Shown here one piece after another: positions 1 to 6,448 of a stretch of DNA of 11,934 nt (its first letter is position 1; each line of letters begins with the position of its first letter). This DNA is from JBBDIO01 sp040880365 (GTDB lineage: Bacteria > Chloroflexota > Anaerolineae > Caldilineales > Caldilineaceae): positions 1 through 11,934 of the forward strand of contig JBBDIO010000270.1 of the NCBI GenBank assembly GCA_040880365.1. The letters run 5' to 3'. The position numbers and the translations under genes are program-made. The notes under the pieces are model-generated. The model was not told where the DNA came from, did not search any database, and was given only the letters and a program-made list of their open reading frames with translations.

Positions 1-1256
1 GTCCGGCACTGGGGCCAACATTCAAATTCAGTCGAGGCGCACCTGAACGGGTGGGAAGTCAACCTATCGGACCTCACCAAGCGAGGATGTGCATAAATAC
101 GGCATCAGTCAACTACTGTTTGCGTCCAAATACGATAAGAATCACTGTCGACGACACCCTTTCACAGCATGGCTCAAGGTCTCGCTCCGAACCCTACGTC
201 GATTCAGGCCACCAAACATGAAAATTCGGGTCAGTAACACATCCACAACTTCGCATAACAAAAATCCTGCAACACAGTTGCTGTCGAGCACGCTAGCATG
301 GCATAAAACGCCTGGACGACATAACCCGGCAAGACAGCACGCGTATGCAGTCGGCCAGGCAACACAGATGCGAATCTCGACCATTACCAGCGAAGAGAAC
401 TTCACCAGCGGCCAAAGGCATAAAAAGGCTGCCCACCAAAATCAGGCGAGATTGCAAAAACTCAATATGCGATTGCGACCTGCAAGCCCATCAAGTCAAC
501 GTCGAATACGATGCATACGCTACGCAAAACAAAACATTCACTGCGCATAGTAAATTTACGTCAAAATCGAACAACGATCACTGGCAAAAAAACCACTGTG
601 AATGAGCTGACTTGCAGCACAGGATGGTCGACGTCGAAAAATCAATCAAATGTACGAGCGATCGTTGCCGACACATTCCAATGACTTATTGTAACCGAAA
701 ACGCGGCCTGCACAAATTCCCACAAAAGGCGATTGTACTCATGGTGCGAGAAAGCCCAAAAGGCGCAACAAATTACTGGCAAAGCGCGGCACTTCGCATA
801 ATAAAATTAGGATAGTTTTTGCTCGGAAATCTCATAAAAGGAGGGTTTGCAGAAATCCATTGCCCTACTGTATATGATGACGAGACAACCAGCCCAATCG
901 ATACGGTGAATTTATCCCAAAACAGCACGATTTCTTAGGCGACTTCACACTTCCCAATCCTAAAGAAACCGAGGCGGTCTCATCGCGATTGAGTACGGCA
1001 TCGAAACTGGCATCAAATCGAACAAGAGCTGTAACAAACCACTCCGCAAAGGGAAATTTTTCATGCCACAATTCATCCCTGGTGTATAACATGCGACGCA
1101 TCTGGCTTTGGTAAGTCGTAGCACTCCACCGGCCACGCATATTTCAAACATGCCTACAATATAACATCAGGCAAACCCTCTGTATCGGGCCTGCCTGATT
1201 GGGTTACAGAATGTCAATTGTTATGAGGAACATTAAAAGATGAGATAGGGCAGAGA
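1..1256. other. Long stretch with no supportable gene
   Basis: I find no convincing gene here. The longest open frames (89-550 on plus, 865-1140 on minus) translate to proteins very rich in R, K, H, Q and T, or in cysteine. They lack recognisable motifs and lack a convincing Shine-Dalgarno. The plus strand looks richer in A and C than in T and G, which explains the odd composition of these frames. The hexamer GCATAA recurs five times on the plus strand (91, 253, 301, 418, 796), and the 11-mer ACTTCGCATAA occurs twice (248-258 and 791-801). No tRNA-like arm or CRISPR-like repeat was seen. This may be an eroded insertion or eroded coding DNA; the origin is unknown. Confidence 0.55.
1166..1199 (-). 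terminator. Hairpin, probable terminator of the methyltransferase unit
   Basis: ATCAGGCA (1166-1173) pairs perfectly with TGCCTGAT (1192-1199). Inside, CCC and GGG can add three more pairs beyond a 2x2 internal loop. On the minus strand the hairpin is followed by the T-rich run TTATATTG. It lies about 60 bases past the methyltransferase stop, where a leftward rho-independent terminator is expected. The T tract is interrupted, so termination may be partial. Confidence 0.5.
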
Positions 1257-2147
1257 CTATAGCTTGACCGCCTCAAACAGACCAGTCTGCGCGGTAATAT
1301 GCAGGGGGCCTGCCGTTGCCAGGTGATCAATCACATAGCGGCGGAAACGCGCCACGTATTCGGGATCCGAATCATCCAGAATACCGGATAAGACATAGGC
1401 CGCCAGGGGCGCGGGTTCGGTCACATGCAGGGCATTAGGGTGGGAATGCAGTTGGACGTGGGAAAAGTATCGGGGTAATTTTGTCAGACCCTGCTCAAGG
1501 TCAAAGACATTGCGTCCCCAGTGTTCCAGAGTAAGATTGGGTTCAAAATCGCGCACAAACTCGTGGAGTTCGCGCATGTGTCCGCGCCCATTCGTGGCGG
1601 CATAAAAACGACCCCCTTTGCGCAAAACCCGCTGGACTTCGCCCAGGCATGCGTCTACATCTCCCAGGTGATAGAGCATGTGATTGGCTACGACGACGTC
1701 GAACGCGCCATCTGTAAATGGCAACACCTGGGCATCTGTTACAGAAGCTGCATAGTCCTGCCCAAAAGTCAGACGTCGGTCACCGTCATCTGCGATGTGG
1801 GTATGCAGACCCTGTGCAGCCTCCTCCGCCATACCAGGCGAGAGATCCGTCAACCATACCCGCCACCCAACCGGGATTCTATCGTAATTCTCGATCCACA
1901 ATGGCCCCGGGCCACAGCCCAGTTCCAGAATGCGTGCACTGTGGGGCGCGCGAATGTGATCGAATACCCAGCGTTGCCAGGAATAGAGATTGGTGCGAAA
2001 CCGGATATGTAGTGTGGCCCGTGCCGAAAGATTGGCCGAAGACCGATATTGCCCCTGAAGCCAGACGCGGTTGCGGATCTGATCGGCACGCGCAGCCGGC
2101 TGCGACCTCGGCTCCGAAGTTGGCTCTGGGGCAGATGAAAATGACAT
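1257..2147 (-). CDS. Class I SAM-dependent methyltransferase (Methyltransf_11-like)
   Basis: A 296-residue soluble protein. Motif I, the SAM-binding glycine loop ILELGCGPG, is at residues 73-81. An acidic end of strand 2 (LTDLSPGM) is at about 99-106. The motif around DAQVLPFTDGAFDVVVANHMLYHL (residues 138-161) is typical of Methyltransf_11 proteins, and VLRKGGRFYAATNG at 174-187 is the usual post-motif III segment. Residues 1-25 are a proline- and serine-rich tail without a signal peptide. The start at 2147 is chosen because GAAAGGA lies nine bases upstream; the in-frame TTG at 2165 overlaps that ribosome site. It probably follows the glycosidase gene in one unit. The acceptor cannot be deduced: small molecules such as quinones, sterol-like lipids or antibiotics are all possible for this family. 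Confidence 0.85.
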   Translation of the reverse strand: MSFSSAPEPTSEPRSQPAARADQIRNRVWLQGQYRSSANLSARATLHIRFRTNLYSWQRWVFDHIRAPHSARILELGCGPGPLWIENYDRIPVGWRVWLTDLSPGMAEEAAQGLHTHIADDGDRRLTFGQDYAASVTDAQVLPFTDGAFDVVVANHMLYHLGDVDACLGEVQRVLRKGGRFYAATNGRGHMRELHEFVRDFEPNLTLEHWGRNVFDLEQGLTKLPRYFSHVQLHSHPNALHVTEPAPLAAYVLSGILDDSDPEYVARFRRYVIDHLATAGPLHITAQTGLFEAVKL

Positions 2148-2211
2148 GCCGAAATTTCCTTTCAAGTTGTCGGGCCTATCTGCAAAAAACTATCTGGTCC
2201 GTGCGCCACAA

Positions 2212-3234
2212 TCAGTCTTGTGTAACGCCACTGATAGTCTGCGTCAGCGCAAAGAAGGCCTGCTTGCGCGGGGTAGACAGCTGCCAGTTTACCGGCACGG
2301 ATTGATAGCCGTCGCGATAGTTGTTTTCGCCGGGATCAAAATAGCCCCACGATGCATAGCGCGCGAGTGCCGCCAAATAATTGTTGTAGGGCTGGTCGAA
2401 ATCAAAGTGATCATCCTCATTGAATAGGATAGGCATGGGACGATAGCCAGCGACCGCGCGCGTTTCATCGACCATGCTCGCAATTCGGTTGGGATCGGTG
2501 ACGCCATTGCCATGCAACAGCAAAAAGTCTGAAACCCGCACCACATTTTCCAGGGGCACAAAACCCCCGCCGTAGCTCGTGCCAACCAGCAGACGGCGAT
2601 TGTCGCGGACGATGGATTGGGCGAGTTGAATCAGTTCATGGACACGGGGCGGGGTGAGGATTGCGTGCTCGTAGCGCGGCACATTGCACTCATTGTTCAC
2701 TTCTAACAGCACATTTCCATAGCCCTGGTCTAGCAGCCACCCCACGCCATTTTCCACCGCGCGGACCACCGCATGTTCATCTTCCAGCCGCTCATCCTGA
2801 CCAAAATAGAAGAGACCGACAATGGCGACCATCCCCAAAGCGTCCATCCGGGTGAGGATGCGCGCCAGGCGCGCCATGTATTCAGGCTTGAGTTCGCCCT
2901 GGGCCGTAAATGCGCTGTTATCCCAGGGTTGTGCCTTGCTATACCCTTCGGGACTGCCACCTTGCAGGTTCAATGTCACGGCCAGAATACCGTGGCTGTG
3001 ATAGACAGGCAGCATATCCAGAAATTCCCGGACATTGCGCTCAGCATCCCATTTCTGCGTATCAGGATAGGCCCACAGGCCGACCGTCTCCGGGTTGGCG
3101 TCATCGAACGTGGCCTGTACCATGCGTGTATTGAGCAGCAGGCCCTCCACGCGATAGCCATGATACTCGCGTCCGGCATAGGTAGGTTTGCCATCAATAA
3201 AGAACTTGTCACCTTGAATGCTTACTTGCGTCAT
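2212..3234 (-). CDS. Clan GH-A-like (beta/alpha)8 glycoside hydrolase, cytoplasmic, family unassigned
   Basis: A 340-residue protein that looks like a single (beta/alpha)8 barrel of the cellulase superfamily. LLEVNNEC has E182 in the usual 'NE' acid/base position after strand 4. LFNEDDH has E273 where clan GH-A enzymes carry the nucleophile after strand 7. The N-terminus (FFIDGKPTYAGREYHGYR, residues 11-28) resembles the opening 'dG.p...g.n.y' of such hydrolases. There is no signal peptide, so a short imported oligosaccharide is the likely substrate. The frame stays open up to 3303, but 3234 is preferred: AGGTGAT lies 12 bases upstream and the protein then begins at the conserved barrel entry, whereas no ribosome site precedes 3303. 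The methyltransferase follows 64 bp downstream on the same strand. I do not recognise the exact GH family; the catalytic residues are inferred from motif position only. Confidence 0.7.
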   Translation of the reverse strand: MTQVSIQGDKFFIDGKPTYAGREYHGYRVEGLLLNTRMVQATFDDANPETVGLWAYPDTQKWDAERNVREFLDMLPVYHSHGILAVTLNLQGGSPEGYSKAQPWDNSAFTAQGELKPEYMARLARILTRMDALGMVAIVGLFYFGQDERLEDEHAVVRAVENGVGWLLDQGYGNVLLEVNNECNVPRYEHAILTPPRVHELIQLAQSIVRDNRRLLVGTSYGGGFVPLENVVRVSDFLLLHGNGVTDPNRIASMVDETRAVAGYRPMPILFNEDDHFDFDQPYNNYLAALARYASWGYFDPGENNYRDGYQSVPVNWQLSTPRKQAFFALTQTISGVTQD

Positions 3235-3355
3235 AGAATTCTCGCTATCACCTGGGATTGACCAGAGCAGACGAAGATATTCGAAAGCCATTTCCGAAAC
3301 CATCGGCCCACGCTTGCGTAGATCATCTTTGATACTTTAATAGATCGCCTCTGTA

Positions 3356-3385
3356 TTGCGTGTGCGCTTGTGAATTCAGTATAAT
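3356..3385 (+). promoter_or_regulatory. Probable sigma70-type promoter for the YjeF_N gene
   Basis: TTGCGT (3356-3361) and a perfect TATAAT (3380-3385) are separated by 18 bases. Transcription would start near 3392 and give a leader of about 150 nt before the start codon at 3545. It lies in the divergent gap between the leftward glycosidase and the rightward epimerase genes. Only three of six bases of the -35 match consensus. Confidence 0.55.
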
Positions 3386-3482
3386 CGCAGAGAGGTCAGG
3401 GCAAAAGCCGTCAACGCTACCGCGATTTCCTACAGAGTTTCCCGCAGAATTGGCGGAATTGCCCCCAAAACTGTTTCTAAAC

Positions 3483-3505
3483 CATCGTCCACAGCAGGGA
3501 CGATG
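3483..3505 (+). promoter_or_regulatory. Perfect 8-bp hairpin in the YjeF_N leader
   Basis: CATCGTCC (3483-3490) and GGACGATG (3498-3505) form a perfect 8-bp stem with a 7-nt loop, inside the predicted leader and about 40 nt before the start codon. It lacks a following T run, so it is not a plain terminator. It could be a leader structure, a stability element or a DNA operator; the sequence does not decide. Confidence 0.4.
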
Positions 3506-3544
3506 ACTCACCTATTTATAAACGCGGGGAAAGGATGTTTTCCC

Positions 3545-4321
3545 ATGCAGCCGATTGCTGTACCCACGCTCACAGCCGCGCGCACGCAGCGGCTAGAGCA
3601 GTTACTGCCTGAACAGTATGCACTGGATCTGCTACAGATTCAGGAAAATGCCGGTCGCAATCTAGCAGAAATGGCGCGCGTGCTGCTAGAGCAGGACATT
3701 CTGGATCGACCAATCGTGCTATTGGCAGGTCGCGGCAATAATGGCGCCGTGGGCATGGTAGCCGCGCGGCATCTGCTCAATTGGGGGGCAGACATTCAGG
3801 TATTGTGCAGCGATGCGCCCGAAGATTACCAAGGCGTACCCGCACAACAGTTGCGCACGCTGCAAGCAATGGGCGCGCCGCTCGCCTGGGCAGAAGAAGG
3901 GTGGGAGCTTCCGCCCTGCGACCTGGTCATCGACGCCATCATTGGGTATGGTCTGCGCAGCGATCCCCATGAAGATATCCACGGACGCGCCCGCGATCTG
4001 ATCCAGCTAGCCAACAGCGCGATGGCGCCCATCCTGAGTCTGGATGCGCCATCGGGGTTAGACTCGGATACGGGCACCGTCTATACACCCTGCATCCAGG
4101 CGACCGCGACGCTCTGCATGGGTCTGCCTCAACAGGGACTCGCCACCGCAACCGGCGCGGCCGTGTGCGGCGAACTCTTCGTGGGCGACGTAGGCATTCC
4201 CGCTGCGCTCTATGCCGATCTGGAAATGGATGCCGACGTGCCGTGGCTCTTTAGCCGCCGCGCAATCGTACCACTGCGCGTCGAGGCCGGAACGTTCTGG
4301 ATAGAACCAACGGAACAGTAG
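3545..4321 (+). CDS. NAD(P)H-hydrate epimerase-like protein (YjeF_N domain only)
   Basis: A 258-residue cytoplasmic protein covering the YjeF N-terminal domain. The family epimerises damaged (R)- and (S)-NAD(P)H hydrate so that a separate dehydratase can repair it. Visible landmarks are QENAGRNLAEMA (32-43), the nucleotide loop AGRGNNGAVG (61-70), VIDAIIGYGL (128-137) with Asp130 in the conserved acidic position, and SLDAPSGLDSDTG (165-177). The C-terminal dehydratase (YjeF_C) domain found in fused bacterial Nnr proteins is absent. The start at 3545 has AAGGA nine bases upstream; the frame opens earlier at 3503, but that ATG overlaps the leader hairpin and has no good ribosome site. Oddity: the usual GNNGGDG loop reads GNNGAVG, replacing the Asp with Val, so catalysis may be altered. 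DUF456 follows 94 bp downstream on the same strand. Confidence 0.82.
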   Translation: MQPIAVPTLTAARTQRLEQLLPEQYALDLLQIQENAGRNLAEMARVLLEQDILDRPIVLLAGRGNNGAVGMVAARHLLNWGADIQVLCSDAPEDYQGVPAQQLRTLQAMGAPLAWAEEGWELPPCDLVIDAIIGYGLRSDPHEDIHGRARDLIQLANSAMAPILSLDAPSGLDSDTGTVYTPCIQATATLCMGLPQQGLATATGAAVCGELFVGDVGIPAALYADLEMDADVPWLFSRRAIVPLRVEAGTFWIEPTEQ

Positions 4322-4383
4322 GCTCGCCGTAAAACAAACCGGATTGCATTTTCGGATAGTGATACACGCTATCGGCAATGGTA

Positions 4384-4405
4384 TCTGGCAGTAGAATCTG
4401 CCAGA
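4384..4405 (+). promoter_or_regulatory. Perfect inverted repeat touching the DUF456 ribosome site
   Basis: TCTGGCAG (4384-4391), loop TAGAAT, CTGCCAGA (4398-4405): a perfect 8-bp stem with a 6-nt loop. The Shine-Dalgarno AAGGA (4406-4410) begins at the very next base, and the start codon is at 4416. In the mRNA this stem could influence ribosome access; in DNA it could be an operator. A smaller nested inverted repeat (GATAG...CTATC, with TTGC and GCAA outside it) lies just upstream at about 4345-4378. Confidence 0.45.
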
Positions 4406-4415
4406 AAGGAACACC

Positions 4416-4940
4416 GTGGAAACATTTCAACTTGCGGCAACACTCACCACCGTCATCGCGGTGATCCTGATGATCCTGGGCCTGGCTTGCTCCGTCATCC
4501 CCTCACTCCCCGGGCCTTTGATCTTGTGGTTTGGTATGGTGACCTGGGCATGGGCCGGTGATTTTCAACAAGTCGGCTGGGGCATTCTCAGTGTGCTATT
4601 GGTGGTGGCGATTGCCGCGATGGCCGTCGATTTTGTGATCACGGTTTATATGAGTCGGCGCGTAGGCGCAAGCTGGAAATCTATCGGCGGCGGCATTGTG
4701 GGCGGTTTGGTGGGCGGCTTGCTGCTCAGCGGTTTCCCCCCGATTCTGGGCAGCATCGTTGGCGCGATCCTGGGTGTGGTGGCTGGCATGTGGCTCATAG
4801 AGTATTGGGACAAGCAGGATCGCCCGGCAGCCACACGTGCGGTGCGCGGCTATCTCGCCAGCGTGGTTGTGTCCGCCACCATCGAACTGGGCATTGCTCT
4901 CAGCATGGCGGCAATTTTCGCATGGAGCGTGCTTGCCTAG
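4416..4940 (+). CDS. DUF456 family integral membrane protein
   Basis: A 174-residue, very hydrophobic protein. Helices are likely at about 6-28, 32-48, 53-79, 90-128 (glycine-rich, two helices) and 145-172. Two family-typical patterns are visible: the early 'LGL..SVIPSLPGPLILW' segment (residues 21-38) and the glycine zipper-like stretch GASWKSIGGGIVGGLVGG (84-101) followed by GSIVGAILGVVAGMWLIEY (112-130). The function of DUF456 is unknown to me. The start is GTG at 4416, chosen for the AGAAAGGA ribosome site five bases upstream and because the first helix begins directly after it. It may be co-transcribed with the YjeF_N gene. The hairpin touching its ribosome site suggests translational control, which is inference. 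Confidence 0.82.
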   Translation: METFQLAATLTTVIAVILMILGLACSVIPSLPGPLILWFGMVTWAWAGDFQQVGWGILSVLLVVAIAAMAVDFVITVYMSRRVGASWKSIGGGIVGGLVGGLLLSGFPPILGSIVGAILGVVAGMWLIEYWDKQDRPAATRAVRGYLASVVVSATIELGIALSMAAIFAWSVLA

Positions 4941-5902
4941 CCCGCAGCGCTCCATAGCCTCGATACTTCGGATAGAAAAATACCGATGTAAAAGATTGCC
5001 CGAAAGGACAACTGCGCCAACATCCCCTGCCTTGTGTTGGCCATTATCAGCAATTCCAACCTATCCACAGAATACGCAGCGAGTCCCCATTTACCATCCA
5101 AACCAACCCGCATTTATACCAACCGGATTCGCGTCCGGGATGCCCTGCCGCAGTTCAAACACGGCATAAATCACACTTGGTCGACTTACCCCCTATGGAC
5201 GATGCGCCGATAAACAACTCCGGGAGAGTGATCGCAGAAAATGGTTGCAGCCGAAAATGGTGGCAGGCGGCCCGCAACCATCTGTCAGATTACCATTCCC
5301 CACACACGGCAACTGCCACACTCAGATCCTACAGGCATTCTGGATGCGACAATGCAGACCACCTCACACGCATCCAGTTTTGTACTACCTGGAATTCCCC
5401 CGCCATCGGCAATGCACAATTGCCGGCAATATGGGTCGGGTGCGCCGTGGGGCGCGGTGGGTGATGGATGTATCACGTTGGCAAGGGTCGCGGGCAGATT
5501 TGGTACCGCGATTCTGTGCGTAGCATCCACTGGATGCACCATTTCATTATGCAGACGCGTACAACCATTAAAGGGCGGAACTGTTGCGGAGCAGGCGCGC
5601 CGAACTGCGGCCTGGCGGCAAGCGAACAATGCGCCAAAACGAAGTTGTAGATTCGGCTATGGCGGGGGAGTGTGCGCACACAGCGCGGCATCTTGCCGCG
5701 CACTTCTGATTCTGGGACTGATTTCCTGGCGGCCTGGTCAATTCATGTATATCGTTTTTCGAACACGTTTGACTGGAATTTTGGATGCAGACGAAAATGC
5801 GCAGGATTCAGGCAGCTTGCGCGGATTCTGCGGAGTCGCGCGGCCTCGACCATGCTCGCACTTCTGCGCCATTTTAGGCAACCAGCGGACTGATACGCCC
5901 CC
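4941..5902. other. Long stretch with no convincing gene
   Basis: Nearly 1 kb with no gene I can support. The plus frame 5241-5909 is open for 222 codons. Its translation has no recognisable domain, an uneven composition rich in C, R, H and P, and no clear ribosome site, and other frames overlap it at similar length. The part at 4970-5180 is A- and C-rich on the plus strand, like 1-1256. Short words such as TGGATGC recur (about 5341, 5531 and 5782), and GCATCCA-C-TGGATGC at 5523-5537 is a small perfect palindrome. CTATCCACA near 5062 is one mismatch from a DnaA box, but it is alone. No tRNA, terminator or transposase was found. Confidence 0.5.
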
Positions 5903-6049
5903 AAGTTGACAATAACGCGAGCGATAGTCGAAAAAGTGACATCTATTGTCGCGTTTCACGCTCGAATACTACACCCAACTTTACAATAAACACAAAACAG
6001 GTCATCAACTTGACAATAATTATCGCCACTTGACAATAATGTTTATTGT
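5903..6049 (+). repeat. Cluster of TTGACAATAA-type repeats (operator array or transposon-end sites)
   Basis: Four copies of a core close to (A)ACTTGACAATAA lie on the plus strand: AAGTTGACAATAA (5903-5915), AACTTTACAATAA (5977-5989), AACTTGACAATAA (6007-6019) and CACTTGACAATAA (6027-6039). An inverted copy, TATTGTC, is at 5944-5950. Taking the TTnACA position, the starts are 5906, 5980, 6010 and 6030: intervals of 74, 30 and 20 bases, close to whole helical turns. The last copy forms part of a perfect palindrome at 6033-6049. No gene starts just downstream on the plus strand, so ordinary promoter control is not obvious. Directly repeated sites of about 20 bp like these are also seen at ends of Tn7-like elements, where TnsB binds. 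No transposase is present in the window. Confidence 0.6.
6033..6049. promoter_or_regulatory. Perfect 17-bp palindrome, possible operator
   Basis: ACAATAA-TGT-TTATTGT is a perfect 7-bp inverted repeat with a 3-bp centre, fused to the last direct repeat of the cluster. Its half-site is the core shared by the other copies, so a dimeric DNA-binding protein could bind it as a full site and the others as half-sites. The candidate pair TTGACA (6010-6015) and GACAAT (6032-6037), 16 bases apart, would overlap it. No regulator gene is adjacent. Confidence 0.45.
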
Positions 6050-6448
6050 GCCTTGTGAACCAGGCGAACAGGGTCAGGATATACCCGCCGAGAGGGTCAT
6101 TCTACTCGAGTGGGAGCAGGTGGGGACGTTTTTGTTGAGGAATCAAACAAATTGTTCACCAGTGTAAAATCATCGGGGATACAGCAGACGATGCACTTAC
6201 CCTCTTTTGTTGTACCGAAAAACAAAACGCGTATGACGCCCTACACGTATCCTGCGCGAACATCATCCAGCTTTTGGCCAAAATTTTGCTACTTGCAGAA
6301 GTCGATTCTGTATGATTTAATCCATTCAGTTTCCTCGAATACCGCACGGTAAATGGGTGATCGGCATCTCCTGCTCCCCTGCCGATCACCCTCCGTTATT
6401 TCTGTGCGATTCGAAATTTGGAATCACCCCGGCGGCTAACGTATATCC
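6050..6448. other. Gene-free interval before the uxuA terminator
   Basis: No supportable gene on either strand. It contains the 12-bp palindrome TTTTGGCCAAAA (6272-6283). A weak plus-strand promoter candidate, TTGCTA (6286-6291) and TATGAT (6311-6316) with a 19-base spacer, would read straight into the hairpin at 6355-6391 and could give a transcript of about 70 nt. From 6392 to the end of uxuA I see nothing further. Confidence 0.4.
6355..6391 (-). terminator. Strong hairpin downstream of uxuA, possibly bidirectional
   Basis: GGGTGATCGGCA (6355-6366) pairs perfectly with TGCCGATCACCC (6380-6391): a 12-bp GC-rich stem with a 13-nt loop. It lies about 60 bases past the uxuA stop codon. On the minus strand it is followed by ATTTACC, and on the plus strand by TCCGTTATTTCTG, so the T tracts are poor in both directions. 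Position and stem strength support a terminator for uxuA. Confidence 0.6.

Noticed and set aside
89..550. 153-codon open frame on the plus strand
   Set aside because: Its translation is dominated by R, K, H, Q, T and N with no hydrophobic core or motif, as expected from A/C-rich non-coding DNA.
684..695. TTATTGTAA, resembling an inverted copy of the 5903-6049 repeat
   Set aside because: A single nine-base match 5 kb away without the flanking TTG/CAA context is compatible with chance, so I do not pair it as the other transposon end.
865..1140. 91-codon minus-strand frame considered as a transposase fragment
   Set aside because: It contains no DDE, HUH or other recognisable catalytic pattern and no terminal repeats; I could not tie it to any family.
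1521..2305. Plus-strand open frames opposite the methyltransferase
   Set aside because: They are antisense shadows of a well-supported gene with family motifs on the minus strand.
5062..5070. DnaA-box-like CTATCCACA
   Set aside because: One near-match alone, with no cluster, no AT-rich unwinding region and no dnaA or dnaN nearby, does not support an origin.
5241..5909. 222-codon open frame on the plus strand
   Set aside because: Composition is rich in C, R, H and P, no domain is recognisable, there is no clear ribosome site, and overlapping frames are nearly as long. It also runs into the repeat cluster. GC-rich DNA makes such frames by chance.
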